Of a stretch of 25,336 nucleotides of DNA, positions 15,502-22,552 are shown one piece after another; the stretch's first letter is position 1, and every line of letters starts with the position of its first letter. The notes under the pieces are model-generated. The model did not search any database, was not told the origin of the DNA, and was given only the letters and a program-made list of their open reading frames with translations. Both the position numbers and the translations under genes were made by a program. The stretch comes from a virus: positions 1-25,336 of the IMG/VR virus record IMGVR_UViG_3300008267_005566; one strand, 5' to 3'.

Positions 15502-15783
15502 ATGTTTAAAAAGATAGCAAGTAAGATCAAGGCAGTTTTGTTCAAGGCTCAGAAGATCGATCCAAATAGCGCAATTGCTAAGGCTCAAGCTAAGGTCATC
15601 GACCAGCTTGCAGATCAAGCTGAAGTTGTTGCCGATGCAGCAAAAGAAGCAGCTGAAAACATTGTTGCCGATGCAAAGAAAGAAGTAAAAAAGGCAGCAG
15701 CAAAAGCAAAGAAGCCAGCAGAAAAGAAGCCAGCTTCTTCTTCTCCAGCTAAGAAGGGTCGCCCTAAAAAGGCAGCCAAATAA
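15502..15783 (+). CDS. Histone H1-like Lys/Ala-rich protein
   Basis: A 93-residue protein with an amphipathic helical first half (MFKKIASKIKAVLFKAQ, then AKAQAKVIDQLADQAEVVADAAKEAA) and a low-complexity basic tail of AAAKAKKPAEKKPA type ending KKGRPKKAAK. Such tails bind DNA without sequence specificity in histone H1-like and HU-tail proteins. It comes first after a strong promoter, so it may be made in quantity, perhaps to compact DNA or be packaged in the virion (inference). AGAGG precedes the ATG. Confidence 0.72.
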   Translation: MFKKIASKIKAVLFKAQKIDPNSAIAKAQAKVIDQLADQAEVVADAAKEAAENIVADAKKEVKKAAAKAKKPAEKKPASSSPAKKGRPKKAAK

Positions 15784-15788
15784 TACTT

Positions 15789-15905
15789 GTGTCTTTAGCT
15801 AAGTTTAGGTCGATCTCCAAGGGCAATGCAGCCCCTAGCAAAGTTCTTGGAGAACCACCTCCACCGAAACCAAAGGAAAAAGAAGATGGCAATAAAAAGG
15901 TTTAG
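15789..15905 (+). CDS. Small Pro/Lys-rich protein, 38 residues
   Basis: GTG 15789 opens a 38-codon frame giving MSLAKFRSISKGNAAPSKV, then GEPPPPKPKEKEDGNKKV. It fills the space before the next gene and overlaps its start by 20 bases. It resembles its neighbours in composition, but there is no good Shine-Dalgarno site, so this remains a tentative gene. Confidence 0.4.
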   Translation: MSLAKFRSISKGNAAPSKVLGEPPPPKPKEKEDGNKKV

Positions 15906-16029
15906 TTATATCAGTGGTCCAAGGATGGGCCAAAATAATTTTATGTATGGTATTGAGCTCAAGAATGCTCCCAAGCCGGTTAAAGCACCGCGTGTTAATA
16001 GCTCTAAGCAAAAGAGGAAGAAAAAATAA
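15886..16029 (+). CDS. Small basic protein, 47 residues
   Basis: ATG 15886 follows AAGGAAAAAG; a frame extending upstream to 15826 is unlikely because it lacks a site. The protein starts MAIKRFSYISGPRMGQNNF and ends SSKQKRKKK. The stop overlaps the next ATG (TAATG). It is one of the cluster of small Lys/Arg-rich proteins; the function is unknown. Confidence 0.62.
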   Translation: MAIKRFSYISGPRMGQNNFMYGIELKNAPKPVKAPRVNSSKQKRKKK

Positions 16030-16292
16030 TGGCTAAATCACCTGCATGGCAACGTAAAGAAGGTAAGAATCCTGCTGGCGGTTTAAACGCCAAAGGTCGT
16101 GCATCATACAAAGCTCAGACGGGTGGCACACTAAAGCCACCAGTGTCGTCTAAGCAGGCAAAAAAGTCACCAAAAGCAGCAGCTCGACGTAAGTCTTTTT
16201 GCGCACGTATGGGCGGCATGCCTGGTCCGATGAAAGATTCTAAAGGTCGTCCTACTCGCAAGGCTTTGTCTCTGCGTAAGTGGGATTGTTAA
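16029..16292 (+). CDS. Basic phage protein of the AWQRKEGKNP family
   Basis: An 87-residue protein opening MAKSPAWQRKEGKNPAGGLN and continuing AKGRASYKAQTGG, SFCARMGGMPGPM and ending SLRKWDC. I recognise this layout as a widespread phage protein of unknown function (DUF6321-like, from memory). Two conserved cysteines (one in SFCARM, one terminal) may bind a metal. It uses CGT for most arginines and never an in-frame CGG. Confidence 0.75.
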   Translation: MAKSPAWQRKEGKNPAGGLNAKGRASYKAQTGGTLKPPVSSKQAKKSPKAAARRKSFCARMGGMPGPMKDSKGRPTRKALSLRKWDC

Positions 16293-16329
16293 TAACAATT
16301 AAATTAATCTAAAAAAATAGGAGAATAAA

Positions 16330-16455
16330 ATGGCAATGAAAAAGCAACCAAAAAAAATGACAAAGACTCCAGCTCCAAAAGCTGGCTTAACATCAGCTCA
16401 GAAAAAGCTTCCACCGTTTATTCAGGCAGCTATAGCTAAAAAGAAAAAGAAATAA
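16330..16455 (+). CDS. Lys-rich mini-protein, 41 residues
   Basis: AGGAGA lies 7 bases before ATG 16330. The protein begins MAMKKQPKKMTKTPAPKAG and ends in a run of five lysines. Its start and upstream site closely match those at 16482 and 16775, suggesting local duplication of a small basic gene. Confidence 0.66.
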   Translation: MAMKKQPKKMTKTPAPKAGLTSAQKKLPPFIQAAIAKKKKK

Positions 16456-16481
16456 TTAATATTATACAATAGGAGAATATT

Positions 16482-16625
16482 ATGGCTATGAAAAAAAAGA
16501 GTGGTAAAGCTGATCAAGCAGCTATTGCTTCCAAGAAACAAAAAGTTACCGGCATGATGCAAAAGGGTATGACTACTCTAATGTTTGATGGAAAAAAGAA
16601 TCGTCCTAAAAAAAGCTCAAAATAG
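16482..16625 (+). CDS. Lys-rich mini-protein, 47 residues
   Basis: AGGAGAATATT precedes ATG 16482. The sequence starts MAMKKKSGKADQAAIASKK, has a Met-rich centre (GMMQKGMTTLMF) and ends RPKKSSK. It shares the MAMKK start with two neighbours. No function is assignable. Confidence 0.66.
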   Translation: MAMKKKSGKADQAAIASKKQKVTGMMQKGMTTLMFDGKKNRPKKSSK

Positions 16626-16657
16626 AAAAATGAAATAAATCAAGGATTATTGTTACT

Positions 16658-16771
16658 ATGTCTAAGTACGTACAAAACGTTAAACCTGTTGAAGAACAGG
16701 AAACAACTAAAAGGAAAGCAGCGGGTAAAAAAGCTGCCTCCAAAAAAGCTAGCAAAAATAAGGAGAAATAA
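16658..16771 (+). CDS. Lys-rich mini-protein, 37 residues
   Basis: It begins MSKYVQNVKPVEEQETTKRK and ends with alternating AAGKKAASKKASKNKEK. AAGGA lies about 12 bases upstream, a rather long spacing. The stop is 3 bases before the next ATG. The composition matches histone-like tails. Confidence 0.56.
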   Translation: MSKYVQNVKPVEEQETTKRKAAGKKAASKKASKNKEK

Positions 16772-16774
16772 ATC

Positions 16775-17011
16775 ATGGCTATGAAGAAATCAAAAGGCAA
16801 AGGTGTTAGTGCCCCAGAGCCAACCGCAACAAGTGGTCAAATGAAAATGGCACAGCGTCCAGTAAAGAATCCTGCAACTTTAAAGAATGTTGCAACTGGT
16901 GGCAAGGGTACAACTGCACCAAAGCCAGCAGCTTCATCTGGTCAGATGAAGATGGCACAGCGTCCTATTAAGGTGTTGGGCAAGATGGGCTCCGGTAAGG
17001 GCAAGAAGTAA
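16775..17011 (+). CDS. Basic protein with an internal repeat
   Basis: A 78-residue protein with AAGGAG upstream of ATG 16775. It starts MAMKKSKGKG and contains two copies of SGQMKMAQRP, 35 residues apart, each followed by a V/I-K step and preceded by a Pro/Ala/Thr linker. The end is GKMGSGKGKK. The repeat suggests a protein-binding linear motif presented twice. It belongs to the Lys-rich cluster. Confidence 0.7.
   Translation: MAMKKSKGKGVSAPEPTATSGQMKMAQRPVKNPATLKNVATGGKGTTAPKPAASSGQMKMAQRPIKVLGKMGSGKGKK
16832..16966 (+). repeat. Two-copy peptide repeat SGQMKMAQRP
   Basis: The copies lie at 16832-16861 and 16937-16966, identical at protein level but with several silent DNA differences. The duplication is therefore old and has been kept by selection on the peptide. 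Confidence 0.8.
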
Positions 17012-17039
17012 TTATTACTTTAGAATAGCAGGTCCGTCC

Positions 17040-17207
17040 ATGGCTAAGAAAAAAGAAACCGCTTATCAGAAAAAAATTAAATCCGTAATGGGTGAATTTG
17101 GTAAGGGATCTTTACATTCTGGCAAGGGCGGACCTGTTGTTAATTCAAGGAAGCAAGCTATAGCCATAGCTATATCATCGGCTAAAAGAATTAAAAAGAA
17201 AAAATAA
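17040..17207 (+). CDS. Small basic protein, DUF6496-like
   Basis: A 55-residue protein: MAKKKETAYQKKIKSVMGEF, then GKGSLHSGKGGPVV and NSRKQAIAIAISSAKRI. I recall this GKLHSG...VtnRKQAIAIA pattern from a common small phage family (DUF6496), but this is memory, not a search. The Shine-Dalgarno site is weak (AGCAGG). Confidence 0.68.
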   Translation: MAKKKETAYQKKIKSVMGEFGKGSLHSGKGGPVVNSRKQAIAIAISSAKRIKKKK

Positions 17208-17219
17208 CAGGAGATTAAT

Positions 17220-17984
17220 ATGAGCAAAGTAGCTTGGGATTATATTGTCCCAGTAGTTTTACCAAAAGATCTTAAAGGTATTGAACCTGGAAAATTACCA
17301 GCAGATCTCCTTAGACCAATCGAAGCTGGCGGAAAGATGCATTGGCTTGCAGCCGCAGCCTACAATGCTATGGACGAAGCCGCTAAGGCTGAAGGTGTTG
17401 AACTTAAACCAACAAGTGCAGGCGATACATATCGTTCATATGATTCTCAAAAAGCAGGATTTTTACAAAGATATCAGACTGAAGCAATTCCTGGTTCAAG
17501 CACCAAAACATTTGAAGGAAAGACTTGGTATCTGAAGAAGGGTATGGCAATGCTTGCCACCCCTGGTAAGTCACAGCACAATCTTGGATTGGCCGTAGAC
17601 ATTGCTAACGCCGCAGAACCAAAGCGTCTTAACTGGCTTATTGCTAACGTTAAGAAGTTTGGATTTTCGTGGGAAGTTGTTCCAAGTGAGCCATGGCATT
17701 TGCGTTATGTCAATGGGGATAATCCTCCTGCAGCAGTTGCTGAGTGGATGGCAAAAAATAACTGGACAAAGCCAGCAGGATCTGTAACTCCAGCTGCAGG
17801 TGCCGGTAATGAAATAACTAAGCTGCAAGAAGCACTTAAGGCTAAAGGTTTTTATAAGGGAGAAATTAACGGCCAGAAAGATTCAGCAACAGATGAAGCA
17901 ATTAAAGCTTTTAAAGTTGCCAATAAATTACCAGCCGATTCGGTTCCTGGCCCAAAGGTCAAAGAACTGCTTGGACTTGCATGA
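17220..17984 (+). CDS. Endolysin: M15 peptidase plus peptidoglycan-binding domain
   Basis: A 254-residue lysis enzyme that should cut peptide cross-links in the host wall. The catalytic domain has the VanY/M15 zinc signature: SQHNLGLAVDIA (H120 and D127) and SEPWH (E157 and H160). After a Pro/Ala/Gly linker (about 182-196), the C-terminus carries a PG_binding_1 domain (ITKLQEALKAKGFYKGEING and beyond). CAGGAG precedes ATG 17220. There is no signal peptide, so it needs a holin for release; the next gene encodes a one-helix membrane protein. This domain pair is common in phages of Gram-positive hosts. Confidence 0.9.
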   Translation: MSKVAWDYIVPVVLPKDLKGIEPGKLPADLLRPIEAGGKMHWLAAAAYNAMDEAAKAEGVELKPTSAGDTYRSYDSQKAGFLQRYQTEAIPGSSTKTFEGKTWYLKKGMAMLATPGKSQHNLGLAVDIANAAEPKRLNWLIANVKKFGFSWEVVPSEPWHLRYVNGDNPPAAVAEWMAKNNWTKPAGSVTPAAGAGNEITKLQEALKAKGFYKGEINGQKDSATDEAIKAFKVANKLPADSVPGPKVKELLGLA

Positions 17985-17985
17985 G

Positions 17986-18207
17986 ATGGAACAAATTACT
18001 GTTGCTCTCATTGGTGTTGTCGGTGCTGTTCTTGTTACTCTTTTAGAAAAAACTAGAAGAGAAAATAAAGAAGATCACGGATATGTTCGCGATCATCTTG
18101 ACAGAATTGAACATAAGATAGATACTCACGTGAGAGATCACGTTGTTGGTAGACTTACTGAAATCAAAAAGAAAAAGGAGATAAGAAGTGGCAGCAAAAA
18201 AGTCTGA
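17986..18207 (+). CDS. Holin-like single-helix membrane protein
   Basis: A 73-residue protein with one N-terminal hydrophobic helix, ITVALIGVVGAVLVTLL (about residues 4-20), then a charged coiled-coil-like tail (RRENKEDHGYVRDHLDRIEH, RDHVVGRLTEI). This layout resembles DUF2746-like holin candidates of actinophages. The start is ATG 17986, one base after the endolysin stop, so the two form a lysis pair. It overlaps the next gene by 20 bases. Confidence 0.65.
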   Translation: MEQITVALIGVVGAVLVTLLEKTRRENKEDHGYVRDHLDRIEHKIDTHVRDHVVGRLTEIKKKKEIRSGSKKV

Positions 18208-18391
18208 TAAGAAATGGATCCAAGGTGCTATTAAAAGACCTGGAGCATTTACTGCCAAGGCTAAGAAGGCTGGCAAATCTGTAGCAGGTATGGCTGCAGC
18301 TGTTTCCAAGAACCCAAGTAAGTATAGTCCTTTGACTGTTAAGCAAGCAAATCTTGCTAAGACACTTAGAAAAATAAGTAAGAAGAAATAA
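18188..18391 (+). CDS. Small basic protein, 67 residues
   Basis: GTG 18188 is preceded by AAGGAG at good spacing. The protein contains KKWIQGAIKRPGAFTAKAKK, then AGKSVAGMAAAVSKNPSKYS and an end of RKISKKK. The segment after KRPGAF is a small amphipathic helix. It belongs to the Lys-rich cluster, and the function is unknown. Confidence 0.68.
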   Translation: MAAKKSDKKWIQGAIKRPGAFTAKAKKAGKSVAGMAAAVSKNPSKYSPLTVKQANLAKTLRKISKKK

Positions 18392-18392
18392 T

Positions 18393-18542
18393 ATGACATC
18401 GTGCTCATGCCACTGCCACAATAATAATTTTTGCAATTGTGTTGAGTCAACTAAGATGTCTAAGAAAGACAAGTTAACTCATGCAATTTATTTTGCATTG
18501 CATTTAATACAAATGATTTTAATTATAGGATTGGTAAAATAA
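18393..18542 (+). CDS. Cys-rich small membrane protein, 49 residues
   Basis: ATG 18393 opens a 49-codon frame. It has an N-terminal cysteine/histidine cluster (SCSCHCHNNNFCNC), a basic stretch, then a hydrophobic helix AIYFALHLIQMILIIGLV (residues 31-48) ending at the C-terminus. The stop overlaps the next ATG as TAATG. It could be a second lysis-related membrane protein (inference); the CxCHCH cluster may bind metal. Confidence 0.6.
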   Translation: MTSCSCHCHNNNFCNCVESTKMSKKDKLTHAIYFALHLIQMILIIGLVK

Positions 18543-18721
18543 TGGCAAAGCAAAACAAGCCGACAAAACCAGGACTCTGGTCTTCAGCAAAGTCACAAGC
18601 TAAATCAAAGTTTGATGTCTATCCATCAGCTTATGCAAATGCATGGGCTGCAAAAAAATATAAGTCAATGGGTGGTGGGTGGAAAACTGTTTCTACCAAA
18701 AAGGCAAAGAAGAGTAAGTAA
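18542..18721 (+). CDS. Small basic protein, FDVYPSAYANAWAA family
   Basis: A 59-residue protein with GLWSSAKSQAKSKFDVYPSA and YANAWAAKKYKSMGGGW. This pattern is familiar from many aquatic phages but has no known function. It is joined to both neighbours by TAATG overlaps, so its translation is probably coupled. Confidence 0.72.
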   Translation: MAKQNKPTKPGLWSSAKSQAKSKFDVYPSAYANAWAAKKYKSMGGGWKTVSTKKAKKSK

Positions 18722-18837
18722 TGGCTTGCTGGACTGGTTACACCGCAAAGGGCATGAAGTTAAAGGGCGGCAAATTAGTTCCTAATTGTACTCCAGTAAA
18801 AAAAACTAACAAGCCCACAAAAGGAAAGAAAAAATAA
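18721..18837 (+). CDS. Small basic protein, 38 residues
   Basis: It begins MACWTGYTAKGMKLKGGKLV, then PNCTPVKKTNK and a Lys-rich end. Two cysteines (C3 and C23) could form a metal site or disulphide. Both ends show TAATG coupling, which supports it as a gene despite its size. Confidence 0.64.
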   Translation: MACWTGYTAKGMKLKGGKLVPNCTPVKKTNKPTKGKKK

Positions 18838-19112
18838 TGCCAGGCCCTAAGGGAGTTGGATTAACTAAATGGTTTGACCAAAAATGGGTGAACATTGGTG
18901 CTCCTAAAAAGAAGGGCAAATATCAACCCTGTGGTACATCTGGTGCAGGTGGAGGTTACGCTAAATGCGTACCTGTTGCTAAAGCAAAATCCATGTCCAG
19001 TGCACAAAAGAAAAGTGCTGTTCAAAGAAAGAGAAGATCAGGAACTCCTCAACAAGGAGTTAAGGGTCAGGCTCCCAAGAATGTAAGTACATTTAAAAAG
19101 AAAAAAGCGTAA
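18837..19112 (+). CDS. Basic phage protein, WVNIGAPKK family
   Basis: A 91-residue protein with LTKWFDQKWVNIGAPKKKGK, YQPCGTS, YAKCVPVAKAKSMSSAQKKS and a basic tail. The W-V-x-I-G-A-P-K...CG...KCVP pattern is a known conserved phage family without assigned function. C33 and C44 are the conserved pair. It is the last member of the Lys-rich cluster and TAATG-coupled to the previous gene. Confidence 0.72.
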   Translation: MPGPKGVGLTKWFDQKWVNIGAPKKKGKYQPCGTSGAGGGYAKCVPVAKAKSMSSAQKKSAVQRKRRSGTPQQGVKGQAPKNVSTFKKKKA

Positions 19113-19117
19113 CACCA

Positions 19118-19402
19118 ATGCCACTTCAACATCAGTTAATAACATTAAGCAATACTTCATCCACAATACTTACGGTGGATGGAGATACAGCGCCATCAAA
19201 TATGATGTTTAGCGTACAAAATGTACATGATTCAGCAAATGTATATGTTGGAAATAGCTCTGTATCTTCCACTTCATATGGTGTTTTACTTGAACCAGGT
19301 GCTTTCTTTTCTGTGGAAAATTTAAGGAAGAGCACCGAGTTATATGCTATAAGTAATGTCGCTAACTCAAAAGTTGCCGTGATGAGGTTTACTTTTAGCT
19401 GA
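19118..19402 (+). CDS. Probable virion-associated beta protein
   Basis: A 94-residue protein made almost only of short beta strands (HQLITLSNTSSTILTVDG, NVYVGNSSVSSTSYG, SVENLRKSTELYAISN) with few charges. This is the profile of small head- or tail-decorating proteins. Its stop shares bases with the next start (TGATG). The specific role is inferred from composition and position. Confidence 0.6.
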   Translation: MPLQHQLITLSNTSSTILTVDGDTAPSNMMFSVQNVHDSANVYVGNSSVSSTSYGVLLEPGAFFSVENLRKSTELYAISNVANSKVAVMRFTFS

Positions 19403-19896
19403 TGCTTTACTACTGGAACCCAAGACACCCCGCTTCACAGGGTAAGTATGGTTCCTTTTATGATACCCAAACTCAAACAGTGACAGAGCTTCAAGAGGAA
19501 CAGGGTTTTCCTGTTAAGTTAAGAACAACAGCTGCAGCCAGTGGTTTTTCTATTCTTAATGATAGTAAAATTAAAGCTCAATATCCTGGGGTATATGACT
19601 TTCAATTTTCTTTTCAATTTAATTACATAGGTGGCGGAGGATCTGGAACTCATGTTGAGATTTGGTTGGTAATTAATGGTAACCAAGTTGCAGATACCAA
19701 TACAAGATTAACAATCAGCTCAAACAATCCATATACTGTTGCTGCGTGGGATTTTATAGTTCCAGTTGAAGCTGGTGATGAGGTGCAGATTTATTGGGCG
19801 ACTGACAACTATAAAATAGAAATGACTGCTACCACATCTACAATGGGTGGTCCCAATATTCCATCATCTATAGTTACGGTTATACCTGTAGCTTAA
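19402..19896 (+). CDS. Probable tail/head fibre protein, jelly-roll type
   Basis: A 164-residue beta-rich protein with KYGSFYDTQTQTVTE near the start, a central FQFSFQFNYIGGGGSG and HVEIWLVING, and a final NPYTVAAWDFIVPVEAGDEV. This series resembles TNF/C1q-like jelly-roll domains found in phage fibres and capsid decoration. It is translationally linked to the previous beta protein. It is probably exposed on the virion and could help adsorption (inference). Confidence 0.64.
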   Translation: MLYYWNPRHPASQGKYGSFYDTQTQTVTELQEEQGFPVKLRTTAAASGFSILNDSKIKAQYPGVYDFQFSFQFNYIGGGGSGTHVEIWLVINGNQVADTNTRLTISSNNPYTVAAWDFIVPVEAGDEVQIYWATDNYKIEMTATTSTMGGPNIPSSIVTVIPVA

Positions 19897-19907
19897 ATAT
19901 ATATTTA

Positions 19908-19916
19908 TGATATAAT
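19908..19916 (+). promoter_or_regulatory. Extended -10 promoter, leaderless style
   Basis: TGATATAAT ends 5 bases before ATG 19922, which has no Shine-Dalgarno site. It has the same design as the promoter at 14296, pointing to a leaderless message. A -35 element is not obvious. Confidence 0.6.
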
Positions 19917-19921
19917 ATAGC

Positions 19922-20131
19922 ATGGAAAAAGATGACGTCTTTGAAGGCTTTATGCCCACTATTTCAGATGTGTCTATTTCAAAGCCTAGAGAGTCTATTA
20001 CATCAAACGGAGATTTAGTCGACGTACATTGTATTACAATAAAAACTTTAGAAAAAGAATATATATTTAGTATGCACCCAGGTGATTTATCTAAGTTATA
20101 TTTTTTAATATTAAAAGTTTTATCGTCATAA
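19922..20131 (+). CDS. Hypothetical protein, 69 residues
   Basis: An alpha/beta protein with an acidic start (MEKDDVFEGFMPTISDVSIS), two strands (DVHCITIKTLEKEYIFSM) and a short C-terminal helix (PGDLSKLYFLILKVL). It is probably translated from a leaderless transcript. No known family is certain. Confidence 0.62.
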   Translation: MEKDDVFEGFMPTISDVSISKPRESITSNGDLVDVHCITIKTLEKEYIFSMHPGDLSKLYFLILKVLSS

Positions 20132-20140
20132 ATAATAATT

Positions 20141-20911
20141 ATGGGAATTACATTACATAAAAATAATAACTTTGGACATATTCCAAGCACACCTGCTACG
20201 CCATATATAGATACGATGGCACTTTCAACTGCGTCAAACGTGATTATTAATCATGGCAAATCTTTAGGGTATCCAATCAGTTACACACAAGAACAGGGTG
20301 GACAGCTAATTCAAAATGTTTTACCTGTACATAAAACAGAGTATCAACAGATATCTACTTCTTCTAAGGTAGAACTTGCAATGCATACTGAGACTGCATT
20401 TCATCCTTATAAACCAGACTACGTAATGCTATCCTGCCTTAGGGGCGATCCAACTGCGGTAACAACCTATGCTGACATAGATACTATTATTAAAAAATTA
20501 GATCTATGGGTGATTGCAACCTTACAAAAGAAATGGTTTACCACTGGAATAGATATTAGCTTCCGTACTCGCGGAGAAAAAGATAAACAAATTCCAATTA
20601 CTGTTCTAGAAAAATGCGGTGATGATTATAATTTTTTGTATGATTCAACAGTAGTTAAAGGGATAGATCCTTTGGCTACGGCAGCTTTAGATAAATTAAA
20701 AGAAGCTGTAGAGGACTCAGTTGAAGAAATTATTTTAGAGGCCGGAGACATTCTAGTTATAGATAATAATAAAACAATTCATGGACGTAAACCATTTCAG
20801 GCAAGATACGACGGAACAGATAGATGGGTGCAAAGATTGCTGGTTAGAAAAGAGTTACCGCCATCAGATCAAATAGATGGACATATAATAACTACTCGAT
20901 TTTATGACTGA
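20141..20911 (+). CDS. Fe(II)/2-oxoglutarate oxygenase, VioC/clavaminate-synthase type
   Basis: A 256-residue oxygenase that should hydroxylate a small molecule or residue, coupled to 2-oxoglutarate decarboxylation. The iron triad is H82-x-E84 in MHTETAFHPY with the distal H214 in KTIHGRKPF; R232 in DRWVQR is placed to bind 2-oxoglutarate. The segment KPDYVMLSCLRGDP after the first motif, and AGDILVIDNNKTIHGR, are characteristic of the arginine/asparagine hydroxylase group. The substrate is unknown; neighbouring methyl- and glycosyltransferase genes suggest modification of a nucleotide, protein or glycan. Confidence 0.85.
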   Translation: MGITLHKNNNFGHIPSTPATPYIDTMALSTASNVIINHGKSLGYPISYTQEQGGQLIQNVLPVHKTEYQQISTSSKVELAMHTETAFHPYKPDYVMLSCLRGDPTAVTTYADIDTIIKKLDLWVIATLQKKWFTTGIDISFRTRGEKDKQIPITVLEKCGDDYNFLYDSTVVKGIDPLATAALDKLKEAVEDSVEEIILEAGDILVIDNNKTIHGRKPFQARYDGTDRWVQRLLVRKELPPSDQIDGHIITTRFYD

Positions 20912-20916
20912 TAAGA

Positions 20917-20925
20917 TGGTATAAT
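20917..20925 (+). promoter_or_regulatory. Extended -10 promoter for the methyl/glycosyl-transferase genes
   Basis: TGGTATAAT (a TGn extension plus perfect TATAAT) lies 32 bases before ATG 20958. Unlike the two leaderless examples, it leaves a short 5' leader. Confidence 0.58.
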
Positions 20926-20957
20926 ATACTTATACATTTTACAAGACAGGCAATTAA

Positions 20958-21695
20958 ATGGATTTACAATCACAAGCTAAAAATATATCAACTTTTCTTA
21001 AAGTCCCTGAGGGATACGCAACTGAAAGATTGAATAAAGGTTTTCACTATAACCATCATGAAGTGGCTCAAGACTTTCTCAATGCAGGGACTGATGTAAG
21101 CAATTCAGATTCATTATTGAGTTGGTATAAGAACACAGATGCATATATCTGGGAGCTATCTGCCTACCATTTAGACAAGGGTTTTAATTACTCTGGAATG
21201 TGCGAAGGTATTGCTCTTGGTTTGAGAAATTCAAACAAGAATAAAGTTCTGTCACTAGGTGATGGCATTGGATCTCTAAGTATCAGATTGGCACAAGAGG
21301 GCCTAGAAACTACCTACCATGATTTGGAAGATAGCAAGACTGCAAACTTTGCACAGTATAGATTTAAGCTTGAAGAAAAATTAGTTATCAATACATTGTT
21401 TACAAATAATTTTGAACCTAAACTTGGAAGCAGAACATTTGATGCAATCGTTGCCCTAGACTTCTTTGAGCATGTGGTTAACGTAGAAGAATGGGCTAAC
21501 GCTGTTTATAAAGCCTTGAAAAAAGGTGGAGTTTTTATTGCGCAAAATGCATTTGCAATTGGAGATATAGAACATGGAAATTCCATACCTATGCACTTAG
21601 CTATAAATAATAAATATGAAACAGAGTGGTTCCCACTATTGCAAAGCATTGGTTTTGTTTTGCACGAAAATAAGCAGTGGTGGATAAAGCCGTGA
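20958..21695 (+). CDS. Class I SAM-dependent methyltransferase
   Basis: A 245-residue protein with the Rossmann SAM-binding motif VLSLGDGIGSLSIRLA (about 96-111), an acidic turn after the next strand (THYHDL-like YHDLED) and motif IV/V as FDAIVALDFFEH (about 157-168), then ALKKGGVFIAQNAF. The N-terminal 90 residues are helical. The target cannot be told from the sequence. Its stop overlaps the GTG of the next gene (GTGA). Confidence 0.83.
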   Translation: MDLQSQAKNISTFLKVPEGYATERLNKGFHYNHHEVAQDFLNAGTDVSNSDSLLSWYKNTDAYIWELSAYHLDKGFNYSGMCEGIALGLRNSNKNKVLSLGDGIGSLSIRLAQEGLETTYHDLEDSKTANFAQYRFKLEEKLVINTLFTNNFEPKLGSRTFDAIVALDFFEHVVNVEEWANAVYKALKKGGVFIAQNAFAIGDIEHGNSIPMHLAINNKYETEWFPLLQSIGFVLHENKQWWIKP

Positions 21696-22552
21696 GAATT
21701 GATTTTGGAGTATCTAGTTATAATAATCCAGATAAATTAGATAGGTCTATAACTGCTTTTAGACAAAACACTCATTGTGATTGGAGACTTTTAATCTTAG
21801 AGAACGCCTCAGAAGATCCAGAAACAATAAAGGTTGCTCAAAAACACGCTACAGAAGATCCAAGAGTTGTTATCAAACAGTTAACTAAAAATGTAAGATA
21901 TACTGGTGCAGTTAATCATATTCTTGATTGGGCAGAAACAAATAACGTAGGCTACATAGACAACGATGCTTATATTATGACTCCAGGATGGGATTTAAAA
22001 TTAGCCTCCTACCTTGAAGGTAATCACGAAGTTGCAATGGCATTTCCAAATGGAGGAGCATACCCCATGCAGCGTCCTAGATATTTAGAAATATTATGGG
22101 GTGTTGGTTTTTGTTGGATATTAAATCGTCAAAGATACAAAGAGATTGGTGGATTTGATACAGAAATTGGCCACCAAGAAGAAGTTGATTTTCAAACAAG
22201 AATAAGATTAGGTGGTTGGAGAATAGTAGCTGACCCAACAGTTTTAGTTGCTCATGATGCAACAAGTACGCGCAATCCTGAAGCTCAAGAAAGAATTAAT
22301 CAAGGTGTAATTAATTGGGTTAATAAATGGAACAAGTATTACATTGGACCGCATGTTACCTATCATAGTCCAAATGTAACTAGATTTGAAGATTGGAATG
22401 CGATATACCTAGAAGAATGGTATCAGCAACAGCCAGAACTTAGAGGATTAAATGATAATCCTGAGACCGTTTATATATCAGCTTTAGGTAGAGAAGTAGA
22501 TTTAATAAAAGTCCCACGTTGGCAACATTTATACAGAGGAAGAATAATTTAA
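21692..22552 (+). CDS. Glycosyltransferase family 2
   Basis: A 286-residue protein. I choose GTG 21692, which overlaps the previous stop as GTGA, over GTG 21677. The GT-A fold shows IDFGVSSYNNPDKLDRSI, LLILENASEDPET, GAVNHILDWAE, and the metal-binding YIDNDAYI as DxD. A downstream acceptor region has GGFDTEIGHQEEVDFQTRIR (ED-like catalytic base). The C-terminus has no membrane helices, so it is soluble. It belongs to the surface/small-molecule modification cassette. Confidence 0.86.
   Translation: MRIDFGVSSYNNPDKLDRSITAFRQNTHCDWRLLILENASEDPETIKVAQKHATEDPRVVIKQLTKNVRYTGAVNHILDWAETNNVGYIDNDAYIMTPGWDLKLASYLEGNHEVAMAFPNGGAYPMQRPRYLEILWGVGFCWILNRQRYKEIGGFDTEIGHQEEVDFQTRIRLGGWRIVADPTVLVAHDATSTRNPEAQERINQGVINWVNKWNKYYIGPHVTYHSPNVTRFEDWNAIYLEEWYQQQPELRGLNDNPETVYISALGREVDLIKVPRWQHLYRGRII

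Noticed and set aside
17981-18046. 21-codon hydrophobic frame starting with ATGA at the endolysin stop
   Set aside because: It is the alternative frame of the membrane helix coded by the 17986 gene. A short hydrophobic peptide is expected by chance there, though a tiny lysis peptide cannot be ruled out.
18043-18472. Two overlapping minus-strand frames of 102-135 codons
   Set aside because: They lie opposite small basic genes whose Lys codons (AAA/AAG) read as Phe/Leu on the other strand, so long open frames arise without meaning.
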